Positions 8,162 to 16,625 are shown, counted from the first letter of the stretch. The stretch is DNA of 33,244 nt from Effusibacillus pohliae DSM 22757 (GCF_000376225.1 NZ_AQXL01000104.1:1-33244); one strand, 5' to 3'. Notes: generated from the sequence alone by a model not told the origin. Numbers and translations are program-made.

Positions 8162-8297
8162 CTAGTTTTGCAACGGTTCCTCAAGCATAAATACGATGAT
8201 GCGTTCCCCGGTTCTCGTGCTGATATCGGTATTCTTTCTCCCATTGCGTCAATGCCTTGCTAATCTTGTCCTCCAACTCCCCTTTTGAGCTGCGCAT
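8162..8297 (-). pseudogene. Second mpsC (DUF2294) copy with its centre deleted
   Basis: From the ATG at 8297 (GGAGG ahead) the frame reads MRSSKGELEDKISKALTQ then WEKEY, nearly identical to the start of the intact mpsC at 20015. It then jumps: a frame shifted by one base reads DISTRTGERIIVF then MLEEPLQN and TAG at 8164-8162, matching the end of the intact protein (DVSTRTGERVMVF). About 75 of 121 codons are missing and the two halves are out of frame. The junction GAATACCGATATC fits deletion across a shared ACC. A small hairpin (TTCACC / GGTGAA) abuts the old ribosome site. Confidence 0.88.
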
Positions 8298-8560
8298 TTT
8301 TTCCTCCTTCACCAAAAAACGGTGAACTGCACCGACTTATCGCCATCTACGTCCTCATCCCCAAGTTTACCTTTTCGGACTGTCATGTCTCATAACAGCC
8401 CGCTAAAGTAAATGGGTACCAGGGAGTCGATCACCGATCATTCGGAAAACGTTTAAACTCTATTGTATTGAATCTTTCCTTCTTGTCAATGCTGTCACGT
8501 ACTTGTGTTGTCACGCACTTGCCGCCCAACTGCGCATGCTCGCCGCCTGGCTTTCGTCGT
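8298..8560. other. Intergenic stretch without a gene
   Basis: No convincing coding frame on either strand. It contains an imperfect tandem repeat, TGTCACGTACTTG at 8493-8505 and TGTCACGCACTTG at 8509-8521 (16-bp period, one difference), and presumably the distant promoter of the mpsC remnant. No clear terminator for glcF is visible. Confidence 0.5.
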
Positions 8561-9892
8561 TTATGGCGCTGGTTCTGCCACCGCCTCGTACAACAGATCG
8601 GCAATATGCACCGCCCGCATCCGGTCTTGCAACCCGGCGCGCACAATGCCAGCCCGCATTTGCAACAGACAGCCGGGGTTTGACGTGACGACCAGATCCG
8701 CTTTCGTCTCTTTCACCTGTTGCATTTTTCCGTCCAGAATCCGCATTGACATGTCAAAATTGGTGATGTTGTAAATGCCGGCCGATCCGCAACAGCGATC
8801 CGCCTCCGGCAATTCGACATACTCGATGCCCGGAATGCTCTTCAGAAGTTCCCGCGGCTGCCAGCGGACCTTCTGCCCGTGCGCCAGATGGCAGGAATCC
8901 TGATAGGTCACCCGGCACGGCAGGGGGCGCATTTTGGGCAATGGCAAGGTGGCCAGCAGTTCATTCACATCCCGCTGGGCCTCCACAAACCGTCGGGCGC
9001 GCGGTTCCCATTCCGGATCCCCTTGAAACCAATGGTGATATTCCTTCAATGCGGCACCGCAACCGCCCGCATTGTTAACCAGTCCCTCGACACCGGAACC
9101 TTCAAACGCTTCGATGTTTTGTTTCGCCAATTGTTTGGCCGCCTCCTTGTCACCGGCGTGCGCATGCAAGGCGCCGCAGCAGGTTTGCCCCTCGATGTAC
9201 ACCACATCGCAGCCAAAAGCGGACAACAGCTTGGCGGTGGCTTCATTCGTGTTAAAGAACATGACATCCATCACGCAACCGGTAAACAGGCCGACTGTCA
9301 TCCGCTTTTCTCCCTTCGCCGGCACAAACCGCTGGCGTGCTTTTCGCTCCGCCGGTGAAGCCGCTTGCGGCACGGCTTTTTCCATTTCCGCCATGCTCCT
9401 GGGCAACAGTTTCATGATACCGCTCTTGCGTGCGAGGGTGGCCAAGCCTGATTTTTGATAGAAGTACAGCAGACTGCCGAGTTTTTGCATGCGGTTGGGA
9501 TAAGGAAACAGCCGCTGCATCGTCAGATTGTGGACAAGCCGGATGAAAATCGGCCGTTTGCGATAGGTCTCCACCACTTCCCGCGCCCCTTCGATCAGCT
9601 TTCCGTACGGGACGCCGGCCGGACATGCCGTTTCGCAAGCGCGGCAGCCAAGGCACAGGTACATGTCAGAATCGAATTTTTCCGAGATGTCCAACTGACC
9701 ATTGACGACCGCTTTCATCATCGCGATCCGGCCGCGGGGGGATGCGGTCTCTTTTCCCGTCTCCCGGTACGTCGGGCAGGCGGGGAGACAGAAGCCGCAC
9801 CGCATGCAGTTGAGAATCTCATCATAATGCATCGTCTCCATCAATTGGAGAATGTCGTTAGCTGGCTGTGTGTTCATCGCATCCACATCCAT
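8561..9892 (-). CDS. glcF: Glycolate oxidase iron-sulfur subunit GlcF
   Basis: 443 residues. Two 4Fe-4S ferredoxin motifs lie near the N-terminus (CMRCGFCLPACPTYRETG, about residues 29-46, and CLGCRACETACPAGVPYG, about 79-96). Two CCG domains follow (GCVMDVMFF ... TCCGALHAHAG, and DSCHLAHGQ ... DRCCGSAGIYN). The protein carries electrons from the GlcD flavin to the membrane quinone pool. The start overlaps the end of glcD by 35 bp, so the two are co-translated; ATG 9877 is an alternative start. As in Bacillus YsfC/YsfD there is no separate glcE. Confidence 0.93.
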   Translation of the reverse strand: MDVDAMNTQPANDILQLMETMHYDEILNCMRCGFCLPACPTYRETGKETASPRGRIAMMKAVVNGQLDISEKFDSDMYLCLGCRACETACPAGVPYGKLIEGAREVVETYRKRPIFIRLVHNLTMQRLFPYPNRMQKLGSLLYFYQKSGLATLARKSGIMKLLPRSMAEMEKAVPQAASPAERKARQRFVPAKGEKRMTVGLFTGCVMDVMFFNTNEATAKLLSAFGCDVVYIEGQTCCGALHAHAGDKEAAKQLAKQNIEAFEGSGVEGLVNNAGGCGAALKEYHHWFQGDPEWEPRARRFVEAQRDVNELLATLPLPKMRPLPCRVTYQDSCHLAHGQKVRWQPRELLKSIPGIEYVELPEADRCCGSAGIYNITNFDMSMRILDGKMQQVKETKADLVVTSNPGCLLQMRAGIVRAGLQDRMRAVHIADLLYEAVAEPAP

Positions 9893-11333
9893 TTCCCCGG
9901 GCGTGCTGCTGAACCGGAGCGCCGCCGTTGACCACGACCCGGCGCCGATTGTCCCTGGCGAACAGCTTGCCGGGATTCATCAGATTTTGCGGGTCGATCG
10001 CCCGCTTCAGCGCCTTCATCAGCTCGATGCCCGCTTCGCCGATTTTGAGTGACAGATAATTCATTTTCGCCATGCCGACTCCATGTTCACCGGTGATCGT
10101 GCCGCCCAGTTTGATCGCCGCCAGGAAAATTTCCTCAAACGCCCGCTCGACCCGCACTATCTCATCCCGATCCCGTTCGTCAGTCATGCAGGTCGGATGC
10201 AAATTGCCGTCTCCGGCATGGCCGAACGTGCAGATCTGCACGCCGTATTTTTGCGCGATCTCATTGATTCTCTCCACCATCTCCGCCAACCGGGCGCGGG
10301 GGACAGTGGCGTCTTCTAGAATCGTGGTCGGCCGCACGCGTGCCAATGCCGACAGCGCAAACCGGCGAGCCTGCATCAGCTGTGCGCCCTCTTCCGGCGT
10401 GTCAGCCACTTTCATTTCGACCGCTCCCTCTTTCCGGCAGATGTCGGCGATCTTGGCGATATCGCGCTCGACCACCGCTTCCGGACCATCCTGCTCGATC
10501 AGCAAAATCGCACCCATATCGGTCGGCAGACCGATCCGCGCGAAGTCCTCGACCACCCGGATCGTCGGATTGTCCAAAAATTCGAGCGTGGCCGGAATGA
10601 TCCGTTCAGCAATGATCCGCGAGACGGCGCGGGCCGAACCGGTCAGATCCCGGAACATCGCCAGCATGGTTCGCTTGCTTTCCGGCAGCGGAATCAATTT
10701 TGCGGTGGCTTCGGTGATGATCGCCAGCGTTCCTTCCGAACCGACCAGCAGCTTTGTCAGGTCGTAACCGGCCACATCTTTCGCCGATTTACCGCCGGTG
10801 CGCAGAATCTCGCCGTTCGGCAGCACCGCCTGCAGGCCCATGATATAGTCTTTGGTCACGCCGTATTTGAGGCCGCGCAGGCCGCCGGCGCATTCCGCGA
10901 TGTTGCCGCCGAGCGTTGAGATGTTCATGCTGCCGGGGTCGGGCGGGTAGAACAGGCCCACTTTTTCCACTTCACGGTGCAGATGGGCAGTGATCACCCC
11001 CGGCTGAAACGTGGCCGTCAAATTGTCCTGGTCGATCTCAAGGATCCGGTTCATCCTCGTCAGCACGATCACCAGACCACCTTCTACGGGAACCGTTCCG
11101 GCCGACAGATTCGACCCGGATCCACGTGACACAATCTTCAGATTTTCCCGTGCACACACTTTCACGATCGCCGCCACTTCCTCCGTCGAAGCCGGCATCA
11201 CCACACCATCCGGCAGGCTCTGGTAGAGCGGAGTGGCGTCATACGAATAGGCGAGGCAATCTTCCGGGGTGTCCATCACCCAGTTGTCCCCAACGATCGC
11301 CCGCAGCTCTTTTGCTATATGCGGTTTCAGCAT
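9858..11333 (-). CDS. glcD: Glycolate oxidase FAD subunit GlcD
   Basis: 491 residues. The N-terminal PCMH-type FAD domain shows VSRGSGSNLSAGTVPVEGG (about residues 68-86) and the GSEGTLAIITEAT motif. The C-terminal FAD-oxidase domain shows FGHAGDGNLHPTCM and GTITGEHGVGMAK. The family oxidises glycolate to glyoxylate, or D-lactate to pyruvate; the GlcF partner and the FadR-type regulator upstream favour glycolate, but lactate cannot be excluded. GAGGAGG lies 7 bp before the ATG. A promoter with a palindrome in its spacer lies 105-133 bp upstream. A glycolate-clearing enzyme would suit a cell handling phosphoglycolate or DNA-repair products. Confidence 0.93.
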   Translation of the reverse strand: MLKPHIAKELRAIVGDNWVMDTPEDCLAYSYDATPLYQSLPDGVVMPASTEEVAAIVKVCARENLKIVSRGSGSNLSAGTVPVEGGLVIVLTRMNRILEIDQDNLTATFQPGVITAHLHREVEKVGLFYPPDPGSMNISTLGGNIAECAGGLRGLKYGVTKDYIMGLQAVLPNGEILRTGGKSAKDVAGYDLTKLLVGSEGTLAIITEATAKLIPLPESKRTMLAMFRDLTGSARAVSRIIAERIIPATLEFLDNPTIRVVEDFARIGLPTDMGAILLIEQDGPEAVVERDIAKIADICRKEGAVEMKVADTPEEGAQLMQARRFALSALARVRPTTILEDATVPRARLAEMVERINEIAQKYGVQICTFGHAGDGNLHPTCMTDERDRDEIVRVERAFEEIFLAAIKLGGTITGEHGVGMAKMNYLSLKIGEAGIELMKALKRAIDPQNLMNPGKLFARDNRRRVVVNGGAPVQQHARGNGCGCDEHTAS

Positions 11334-11437
11334 CGCGGTTCCTCCTCATCCCGGCACCGCGGCACCACATGTGATACCATGACCGCACACGATTGCCGCT
11401 GTACCGAACTTGTGCCGCAGGAATCCTGTTATCTACC

Positions 11438-11466
11438 AGTATATCATAGAGGTATGATGACCTGAA
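11438..11466 (-). promoter_or_regulatory. glcDF promoter with operator-like palindrome in the spacer
   Basis: Minus strand: weak -35 TTCAGG (11466-11461), 17-bp spacer, -10 TATACT (11443-11438). Inside the spacer and touching the -10 lies the perfect palindrome ATCATA-CCTC-TATGAT (11458-11443). That position is ideal for repression by the GntR-family protein encoded just upstream. Confidence 0.5.
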
Positions 11467-11508
11467 CATAAAAAAGCATAACAAAAAAGCAAAAGTCGGT
11501 GAATTCCT

Positions 11509-12216
11509 TCAGGACTCCCCTTCTTTTGCTTGTACCACATGGGATTTGACCCGCTGCATCACCCGGTCGATATGGTTGTACATCGCCTGGCGGGCAGCTT
11601 CCGGCTGTTTCGCTTCGATGCCACGGTACACCTGGATGTGATCGTACAACAGGTCGCGTGGCGGACCGGAAATGCTCCGCGACCGGTTCATCGTGCTTTG
11701 CATCGTCGGAGCGATCGTCTGGATCAGCGAAATCAGCATGGAGTTGCCGGATGCTTTCGCCACCGCCATGTGAAACTGAAAATCGGCTTCCACGCTCTCT
11801 GGCTCCGATTCCTGATGGGCTCCCATCACATCAAGCGCCTGGCGCATGTCTTCCAGATCGGCTTCCGTCCGGTTGCGGGCGGCCAGTTCGGCGGCTCCCA
11901 CCTCGAGGATTTTTCGTACTTCCAGCAGTTCGAGCAAATCGTCCCCTCGCATCAGAGCGATGCTCATCGGCTCCTGCAACTGTTCCAGATCGATGCTTCT
12001 GACGAATGAGCCTTCGCCGTGCCGGATCTCGATCAGCCCTTTCGCCTGCAGCGCAGAGAACGCCTCGCGGACAGTCGCCCGTCCGACATTCAGCAACTCC
12101 GCCATCTCGACCAGCGTGGGCAGCTTATCGCCCGGTTTATACACGCCCTGCTCGATCAGCGATTGAATGTGCTGGGCCACCTGTTCATACACTTTTTTCG
12201 GCTTTAATTTTTCCAT
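11509..12216 (-). CDS. GntR-family regulator, FadR subfamily (glycolate/lactate type)
   Basis: 235 residues. Winged helix at residues 1-75 (YEQVAQHIQSLIEQGVYKPG, then GRATVREAFSALQAKG, then GEGSFV). The FCD effector domain follows (LLELLEVRKILEVGAAELAAR ... FHMAVAKASGNSML), with the His residues expected to bind metal and carboxylate ligand. GlcC, LldR and PdhR belong to this group. It lies directly upstream of glcD on the same strand and most likely controls glcDF through the palindrome at 11443-11458. Confidence 0.9.
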   Translation of the reverse strand: MEKLKPKKVYEQVAQHIQSLIEQGVYKPGDKLPTLVEMAELLNVGRATVREAFSALQAKGLIEIRHGEGSFVRSIDLEQLQEPMSIALMRGDDLLELLEVRKILEVGAAELAARNRTEADLEDMRQALDVMGAHQESEPESVEADFQFHMAVAKASGNSMLISLIQTIAPTMQSTMNRSRSISGPPRDLLYDHIQVYRGIEAKQPEAARQAMYNHIDRVMQRVKSHVVQAKEGES

Positions 12217-12320
12217 CTGTCAACCTATCCTCCGTCGGCAGGGAACAGCTAATGTGCGTATTTTCAATATAACACATATGACGATCGAGTGCTTTTCAAA
12301 AATGGGGCCCATGTCCGTTG

Positions 12321-12875
12321 CTATTCAATCATGTTTTCCAGCACCACCGGCTTGTTCGTCTGCGGGATTTCCACCACATCGATCGGCGTGGTGATGACTT
12401 GCGCATACATCATGCCGGGCTCCGGGTTGCGAAGATCCACCTGCACCACGAGCCGGTCCGGTTCCTCAATTACGTTGCGAATCCCGATTCCATAGCCCGG
12501 ATTCGGCTTCTCGCCCCGCGACACCAGGATGTAGGTTTTTCCCTCGATCATCGCGGAATGAACTCCGGGTATCGGTTTTTGGCCGGCCACCCACGTTTGC
12601 ACCGCCGGACCGGTTGTCGCAAGATCCACTTTTTGAAAAGGCATCGGTCGTCCCCTTTCGCCGCTTTCCATGCGGCTTCGCAATTTTTCCAACAGCGTTT
12701 GCGCTTCCTCTCTCAGCCCGATCAGATTGAGGATTTTCTCGATCAGAGATTCCCTCTCAGGCGACTCGTTCGAGGCATATTGGCTGTCCCCGGCTGCTTG
12801 CTGAACCTGTGCTTGCGATGACTGGGTGACAGACAGTGCAAAAACAATGGCGAGTGCAATCATCGGTTTTTTCAC
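12321..12875 (-). CDS. Secreted protein with PrcB-type C-terminal domain
   Basis: 184 residues from a GTG start at 12875, chosen because GGGAGGGG lies 6 bp ahead; an ATG further upstream would add residues without a ribosome site. A signal peptide is clear (KKPMIALAIVFALSVTQSSQAQ). After a charged linker with a helical segment (about residues 40-70), the C-terminal half (YILVSRGEKPNPGYGIGI ... VITTPIDVVEIPQT) matches the PrcB_C domain found in exported proteins of unknown function, originally a subunit of the Treponema dentilisin protease complex. It stands alone here. Confidence 0.72.
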   Translation of the reverse strand: MKKPMIALAIVFALSVTQSSQAQVQQAAGDSQYASNESPERESLIEKILNLIGLREEAQTLLEKLRSRMESGERGRPMPFQKVDLATTGPAVQTWVAGQKPIPGVHSAMIEGKTYILVSRGEKPNPGYGIGIRNVIEEPDRLVVQVDLRNPEPGMMYAQVITTPIDVVEIPQTNKPVVLENMIE

Positions 12876-12996
12876 GGCCAACCCCTCCCTCGTATCATAT
12901 TTCCGCTGTGTTTCATTCAAATTCTTCCCACTAGATTCCTTCGAATATCCACACCCCGTTTATTCCAGCGGCTGCAATAATCGGCCGCTTCCAGAC

Positions 12997-13941
12997 CTAC
13001 TCTCGGACCCGGAACGCCGGAAGCAATTTGTCGAGATTGACCGTCCGCCGTTTCTTCCATGTCGCCGGGTTGTCCGGGTCAAACTGCTCCAACCAGTCGA
13101 TCACTTCCTTCGTAATCGGCGTCGGAGTCGACGCACCGGAGGTGACGCCCACCACTTTCTTGCCGATCAGCCACTGTGGATCGATCTCTGTCACATCCGC
13201 CACGCGGTAGGCCGGGACGCCTGCCATTTCTTCCGCTACCTGCGCCAACCGGTTAGAGTTGTTGCTGCGGGGATCACCGACGACGATCACGACATCCGCC
13301 TGTTTCGCCTGCTCCGCCACCGCCTCCTGCCGCACCTGCGTCGCCAGGCAGATTTCGTTGTGGATCTCCGCGTGCGGGTAGACCTCGAGAATTTTGTTCA
13401 TCAGTTCTTTCACATCCCATTGGCTCATCGTGGTCTGATTGGTTACCAAAATTTTATCGCTTGTGATCCGGATGCGCTGCAGATCCTCAAGTTTCTCGAC
13501 CAAGTGGACGCGATCGGGCGCGACGCCGATCGCCCCCTCCGGTTCCGGATGCCCTTTTTTCCCGATGTAGAGCACCTCGTATCCTTCAGCCGTCTTCTCG
13601 CGAATCAGTTCGTGCGTTTTCGTCACATCCGGACAAGTGGCGTCGATAATCGTCAGTCCTTTTTCGCGGGCGCGCCGACGAACTTCCGGCGACACCCCGT
13701 GCGCCGTGAACACCACCGTACCTTTGTCGATTTTTTCAAGCAACTCAAGCCGATTTCCACCGTCCAGGGTGATGACGCCCTGCTGCTCAAACGCTTCCAC
13801 CACATGCTGGTTGTGCACAATCATGCCAAGTATATAAATCGGGCGAGGCAGATTCAGGTCCTTGACCGCCTGTTGGGCCAGTACCATCGCATCAACCACT
13901 CCATAACAATAGCCCCGCGGCGTAATTTTCAACACTTCCAT
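12997..13941 (-). CDS. ispH: 4-hydroxy-3-methylbut-2-enyl diphosphate reductase IspH
   Basis: 314 residues from the ATG at 13941, with AAAGGAG 8 bp ahead. Longer readings upstream lack a start site. The last step of the MEP isoprenoid pathway: HMBPP is reduced to IPP and DMAPP at a 4Fe-4S cluster. The three cluster cysteines are visible in GYCYGV (C12), [11 protein letters not shown] and NEICLATQ. The substrate-binding SNNSNRL and SGASTPTP motifs are present. It has its own promoter and forms no obvious operon. Confidence 0.95.
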   Translation of the reverse strand: MEVLKITPRGYCYGVVDAMVLAQQAVKDLNLPRPIYILGMIVHNQHVVEAFEQQGVITLDGGNRLELLEKIDKGTVVFTAHGVSPEVRRRAREKGLTIIDATCPDVTKTHELIREKTAEGYEVLYIGKKGHPEPEGAIGVAPDRVHLVEKLEDLQRIRITSDKILVTNQTTMSQWDVKELMNKILEVYPHAEIHNEICLATQVRQEAVAEQAKQADVVIVVGDPRSNNSNRLAQVAEEMAGVPAYRVADVTEIDPQWLIGKKVVGVTSGASTPTPITKEVIDWLEQFDPDNPATWKKRRTVNLDKLLPAFRVRE

Positions 13942-13995
13942 AAAAAAGCTCCTTTCGAAGTACTTCTGGCGAAGCGGTCCCAATTCGGCAGGTCT

Positions 13996-14004
13996 AGTAT
14001 ACCA
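13996..14004 (-). promoter_or_regulatory. Extended -10 promoter of ispH
   Basis: Minus strand TGG-TATACT (14004-13996), an extended -10 element about 55 bp ahead of the ispH start. No good -35 is seen, which is usual for this promoter type. Confidence 0.45.
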
Positions 14005-14236
14005 CAGCCAACCGGGTTCCGCGCATAGTCCCGTCACCTCACACGATACTCTGCAAGTCAGTTTACAAAATCTTTGCGAGGTGTCATATTGATAGTAGGT
14101 GCGTGCAATCTGTGCCTGAACAAAGGGCCGCATCGTGCGATGGAGCCTTTCAACATCGTGCAACGCTCTCACAAAGCGGAAGCACACGGGCTCCGATGTC
14201 TCAGTCGACAGTTCGTTCTGGACCAGGGAGGTTGCA

Positions 14237-14611
14237 ATGTACGGTACAATCAAGCGATGCAAATGGCTCGGCCTGCTGTTCTTGTGCATCGTCCTGCTCA
14301 CAGGCTGCGCGGCCGAAAAGTCAAACGCCGTTCCGCAATTCGCTTCACAGGAACAACTGGACAGCCACTACCAAAAACATGTGATCGAACAGAAGGAATT
14401 TGGCAACATCAGCAAGCAAGAATACCTCAAACGAGCGCAAACCCTCGTTACATCACCGCCGGGCGATTCGATTTTGACGAAAACGCGCTCGAACGGGGAC
14501 CGGCTCTACTACAACAAAACCACAAATGAATTTGCTGCGGTGACAAAAGACGGGATCATTAAAACGTTTTTCAAGCCAAAAGATGGAATCGACTATTTCA
14601 ACAAACAATAG
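14237..14611 (+). CDS. Lipoprotein with a polymorphic-toxin-like C-terminal domain
   Basis: 124 residues from the ATG at 14237 (GGGAGG 6 bp ahead). A lipoprotein signal peptide ([15 protein letters not shown], lipid-modified Cys about residue 23) is followed by one small domain: [20 protein letters not shown], then [20 protein letters not shown], then [15 protein letters not shown] and YFNKQ at the end. The order (H..KH, EFG, EYL..A, GD..YY..TNEFA, DG.I.TFFKP) resembles the short C-terminal toxin modules of CdiA, Rhs and haemagglutinin-type polymorphic toxins, thought to be RNases. Here it is free-standing and lipid-anchored rather than fused to a large delivery protein. A Cys-rich zinc-ribbon gene follows after 15 bp. 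The resemblance is from memory of the motif; function is inference. Confidence 0.65.
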   Translation: MYGTIKRCKWLGLLFLCIVLLTGCAAEKSNAVPQFASQEQLDSHYQKHVIEQKEFGNISKQEYLKRAQTLVTSPPGDSILTKTRSNGDRLYYNKTTNEFAAVTKDGIIKTFFKPKDGIDYFNKQ

Positions 14612-14626
14612 AGGGGTTGGAACTTT

Positions 14627-14881
14627 ATGCCAAACATTTGCCCCGTGTGCGGGTATGACGAGCTGCGCGAGCCCCCTTACGACCGGGCAGGGAATCCCTC
14701 GTACGAGATTTGCGCATGTTGCGGCTATCAATTCGGATTTGATGATCAAAGCGAAGGAATCAGCTATAAAGAACACCGGGAAAAGTGGATTGCAAAAGGG
14801 GCAACATGGTTTTCCCCACAACGGAAACCGGAAAATTGGAGCTTACAAGACCAGTTGCGTCGCATTAACGCATCCCTCTAG
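14627..14881 (+). CDS. Small Cys-rich (CPCC-like) zinc-ribbon protein
   Basis: 84 residues. Two knuckles, CPVCGYDELREPPYD (Cys 5 and 8) and YEICACCGYQFGFDD (three Cys), form a probable zinc ribbon; the rest (YKEHREKWIAKGATWF) is helical and ends with QDQLRRINASL. Such CPCC-type proteins are common small cytosolic proteins in Firmicutes and are often seen near polymorphic-toxin genes. The start lies 15 bp after the stop of the toxin-like lipoprotein, behind GAGGGGTTGG, so the two form an operon. A protective or partner role toward the lipoprotein is inference only. Confidence 0.78.
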   Translation: MPNICPVCGYDELREPPYDRAGNPSYEICACCGYQFGFDDQSEGISYKEHREKWIAKGATWFSPQRKPENWSLQDQLRRINASL

Positions 14882-14889
14882 CACTAGCA

Positions 14890-15852
14890 CTAAAAAGCGA
14901 ATGATAATTGCTCTTGGTTGCCGACCGGCGATCGGCCGGACGGACGAACCGTTGCCTGCATGCTTGCCTGCATCGTCGGAGACACTCCGTCTTCCCTCGT
15001 CACAGGCGCTTTTGCATATCCGTACTGCTCAAGCAACGGAGCGATTTTTTCCCGGAACCGCTTCGCGTACTGCGGATCCACATAAGTTCCCCGGTACAAG
15101 CTGCGGTACAGCGGGACTTTATCCGGAAATTGGCATTCCAGCTGTTGGAAGAACCACTGTTTGACTTCCGGTTTCAGCCGCAACAGCGACGCCACCACAA
15201 ACGAGGCGTCTGCTTCCCGCGCCCGCTGCAGCAGCGTCTGCAGCGTCGACAGGTCATCCGTCAGGAACGGCAGCACAGGGGCCAGAAAAATACCCGTGCG
15301 GATGCCCACCTCCCGCAACTGGCGGACGGCGGCAAACCGGCTCTCGGGATGGGGCGATTCCGGCTCGATCGAACGCCACACTTGAACATCCAGCGTGTTG
15401 ATTGAGATATTCACGGAGCAGCCGGCATAGCGGCCCAATTCCTGCAACAGTGTAACATCGCGCAGAATCAGCGGCGACCGTGTGGTAATCGTCACAGGGA
15501 TCCTGTACAATGCCAACACTTCCAAAATTCCCCGCGTGATCTGCCGCTGCTTTTCCAAAGGTTGGTACGGGTCGGTCGCCGTTCCGATCGCCACCCATCC
15601 GCCTTTCCATTTTCCTTTCGCCAGCTCCCGCTGCAACAAGGCCGGCGCGTCCGCTTTCACAAACAGGTGTGTGCGAAACGTGTCATCCGTCCCCATGCCG
15701 ATATACGTATGCGTGTCCCTTGCATAACAGAATGCGCATCCGTGCGAGCATCCTCGATATGGGTTAATCGACCAAGTGAACGGCATCGACGGGGCAGCCA
15801 CCCGGTTCAGCACCGTTTTGCTTTTCAGCGTAAAGACACGGCGTTTTTCCAT
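14890..15852 (-). CDS. SPL-family radical SAM protein
   Basis: 320 residues, start at 15852 with GGGGGAGAAAG ahead. The radical SAM cluster motif is CSHGCAFC (C35, C39, C42), a CxxxCxxC spacing, within INPYRGCSHGCAFCYAR. TATDPYQPLEKQ and ISINTLD belong to the SAM barrel. The family (Rv2578c/SplB-related) includes spore photoproduct lyase, but many members have no known substrate; the C-terminal part lacks the full SplB layout, so a direct photoproduct-lyase role is not assured. It has its own strong promoter overlaid by a LexA-type SOS box, which supports a DNA-repair function. Convergent with the zinc-ribbon gene (8 bp apart). Confidence 0.88.
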   Translation of the reverse strand: MEKRRVFTLKSKTVLNRVAAPSMPFTWSINPYRGCSHGCAFCYARDTHTYIGMGTDDTFRTHLFVKADAPALLQRELAKGKWKGGWVAIGTATDPYQPLEKQRQITRGILEVLALYRIPVTITTRSPLILRDVTLLQELGRYAGCSVNISINTLDVQVWRSIEPESPHPESRFAAVRQLREVGIRTGIFLAPVLPFLTDDLSTLQTLLQRAREADASFVVASLLRLKPEVKQWFFQQLECQFPDKVPLYRSLYRGTYVDPQYAKRFREKIAPLLEQYGYAKAPVTREDGVSPTMQASMQATVRPSGRSPVGNQEQLSFAF

Positions 15853-15886
15853 TCTTTCTCCCCCGTTATTGAATCTCCCCTCATAC

Positions 15887-15900
15887 AGAACGCGTGTTCG
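15887..15900 (-). promoter_or_regulatory. LexA/DinR SOS box in front of the radical SAM gene
   Basis: CGAACACGCGTTCT on the minus strand matches the Bacillus LexA consensus CGAACRNRYGTTYC at 13 of 14 positions. It lies just downstream of the -10 element, near +8 to +21, where LexA binding blocks transcription. Confidence 0.72.
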
Positions 15901-15914
15901 TATCCTTTCTTTGT

Positions 15915-15942
15915 ATTATACCAAACAGTTTGGATTCCGCAA
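15915..15942 (-). promoter_or_regulatory. Sigma-A promoter of the radical SAM gene
   Basis: Minus strand TTGCGG (15942-15937), 16-bp spacer, perfect TATAAT (15920-15915). The spacer contains a second palindrome, CCAAAC-T-GTTTGG (15933-15921), which may be another operator. Confidence 0.68.
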
Positions 15943-15953
15943 CTCTCTGCACC

Positions 15954-16424
15954 CTATTTCTGGCTGATTTTTGTGAACCATTGTTTCAGCAGGAGACCGA
16001 TTGCAACGCCCAGAAGCAAAAACAGGATCGGCAACCAAACGGGTCCCCACAATCCCCCCAGAATCTGCAATGTTGCGGAATAGGCGACACCTACCGTACC
16101 AAAATAAGCTCCCATAACAAACGGCAGGTAGGCAAAACGGGAGGTTCCCCCGCCCGCATCCCGGTAGGCATCCCACATGGCAAACATGTATAGACACGGG
16201 TAAAACATCAGCCACTGGAAGTTCGTCTGCTGCACCGCCGTCCATACGTCTCCGTGAAAACTCGCAATAATCACTCCGTTCAAGCGCGAATTCAGATTGA
16301 TCCAAAATTCCAGTCCAATAAACAACAGCCCTTTCAGATACTTCCCGTTCAGAATCTGCCCGAACCCGGGCAGGGCTACGCTCCACAAAATCGTTTCCAC
16401 AGGTTCGTCCACTCGCATTCGCAT
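15954..16424 (-). CDS. Small multi-pass membrane protein of unknown function
   Basis: 156 residues with four to five hydrophobic segments (about residues 11-30, 34-50, 68-88, 100-120, 128-148). The N-terminal PGFGQILNGKYLKGLLF is the kind of start seen in TM2-like and DUF5683-like membrane proteins, where a Gly-rich turn follows the first helix. I do not recognise a specific family. No good ribosome site is seen before the ATG at 16424, so the start may be a few codons off. It lies upstream of the radical SAM promoter on the same strand. Confidence 0.65.
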   Translation of the reverse strand: MRMRVDEPVETILWSVALPGFGQILNGKYLKGLLFIGLEFWINLNSRLNGVIIASFHGDVWTAVQQTNFQWLMFYPCLYMFAMWDAYRDAGGGTSRFAYLPFVMGAYFGTVGVAYSATLQILGGLWGPVWLPILFLLLGVAIGLLLKQWFTKISQK

Positions 16425-16625
16425 TCACACTCAACGATTTGTCTCGACCGCCGGCCATTGCCCCGTTGTTCCAAAGACTGTTCATCGACCGCAGACAAAA
16501 TGGAAGCTTAGGCTCATATAACAAACGGTTCTTGACAACAAATTCTATTGTGTATTATGGTCAGTTATAACCTTCTTCCAAACATTAATTTTATTGAAAT
16601 CCCCATCCCCAAGACGGTAGATTGA

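Noticed and set aside
12967-12989. AGCGGC/GCCGCT stem after ispH as terminator
   Set aside because: Only 6 bp, with an 11-nt loop and no T-run; too weak to call.
12826-14028. 400-codon plus-strand open frame opposite ispH
   Set aside because: Antisense shadow of ispH, rich in His, Arg and Phe; the ispH frame contains all the family motifs.
16532-16558. TTGACA followed by TATTAT on the plus strand
   Set aside because: Spacing is only 15 bp and no plus-strand gene follows; probably chance or a relic.
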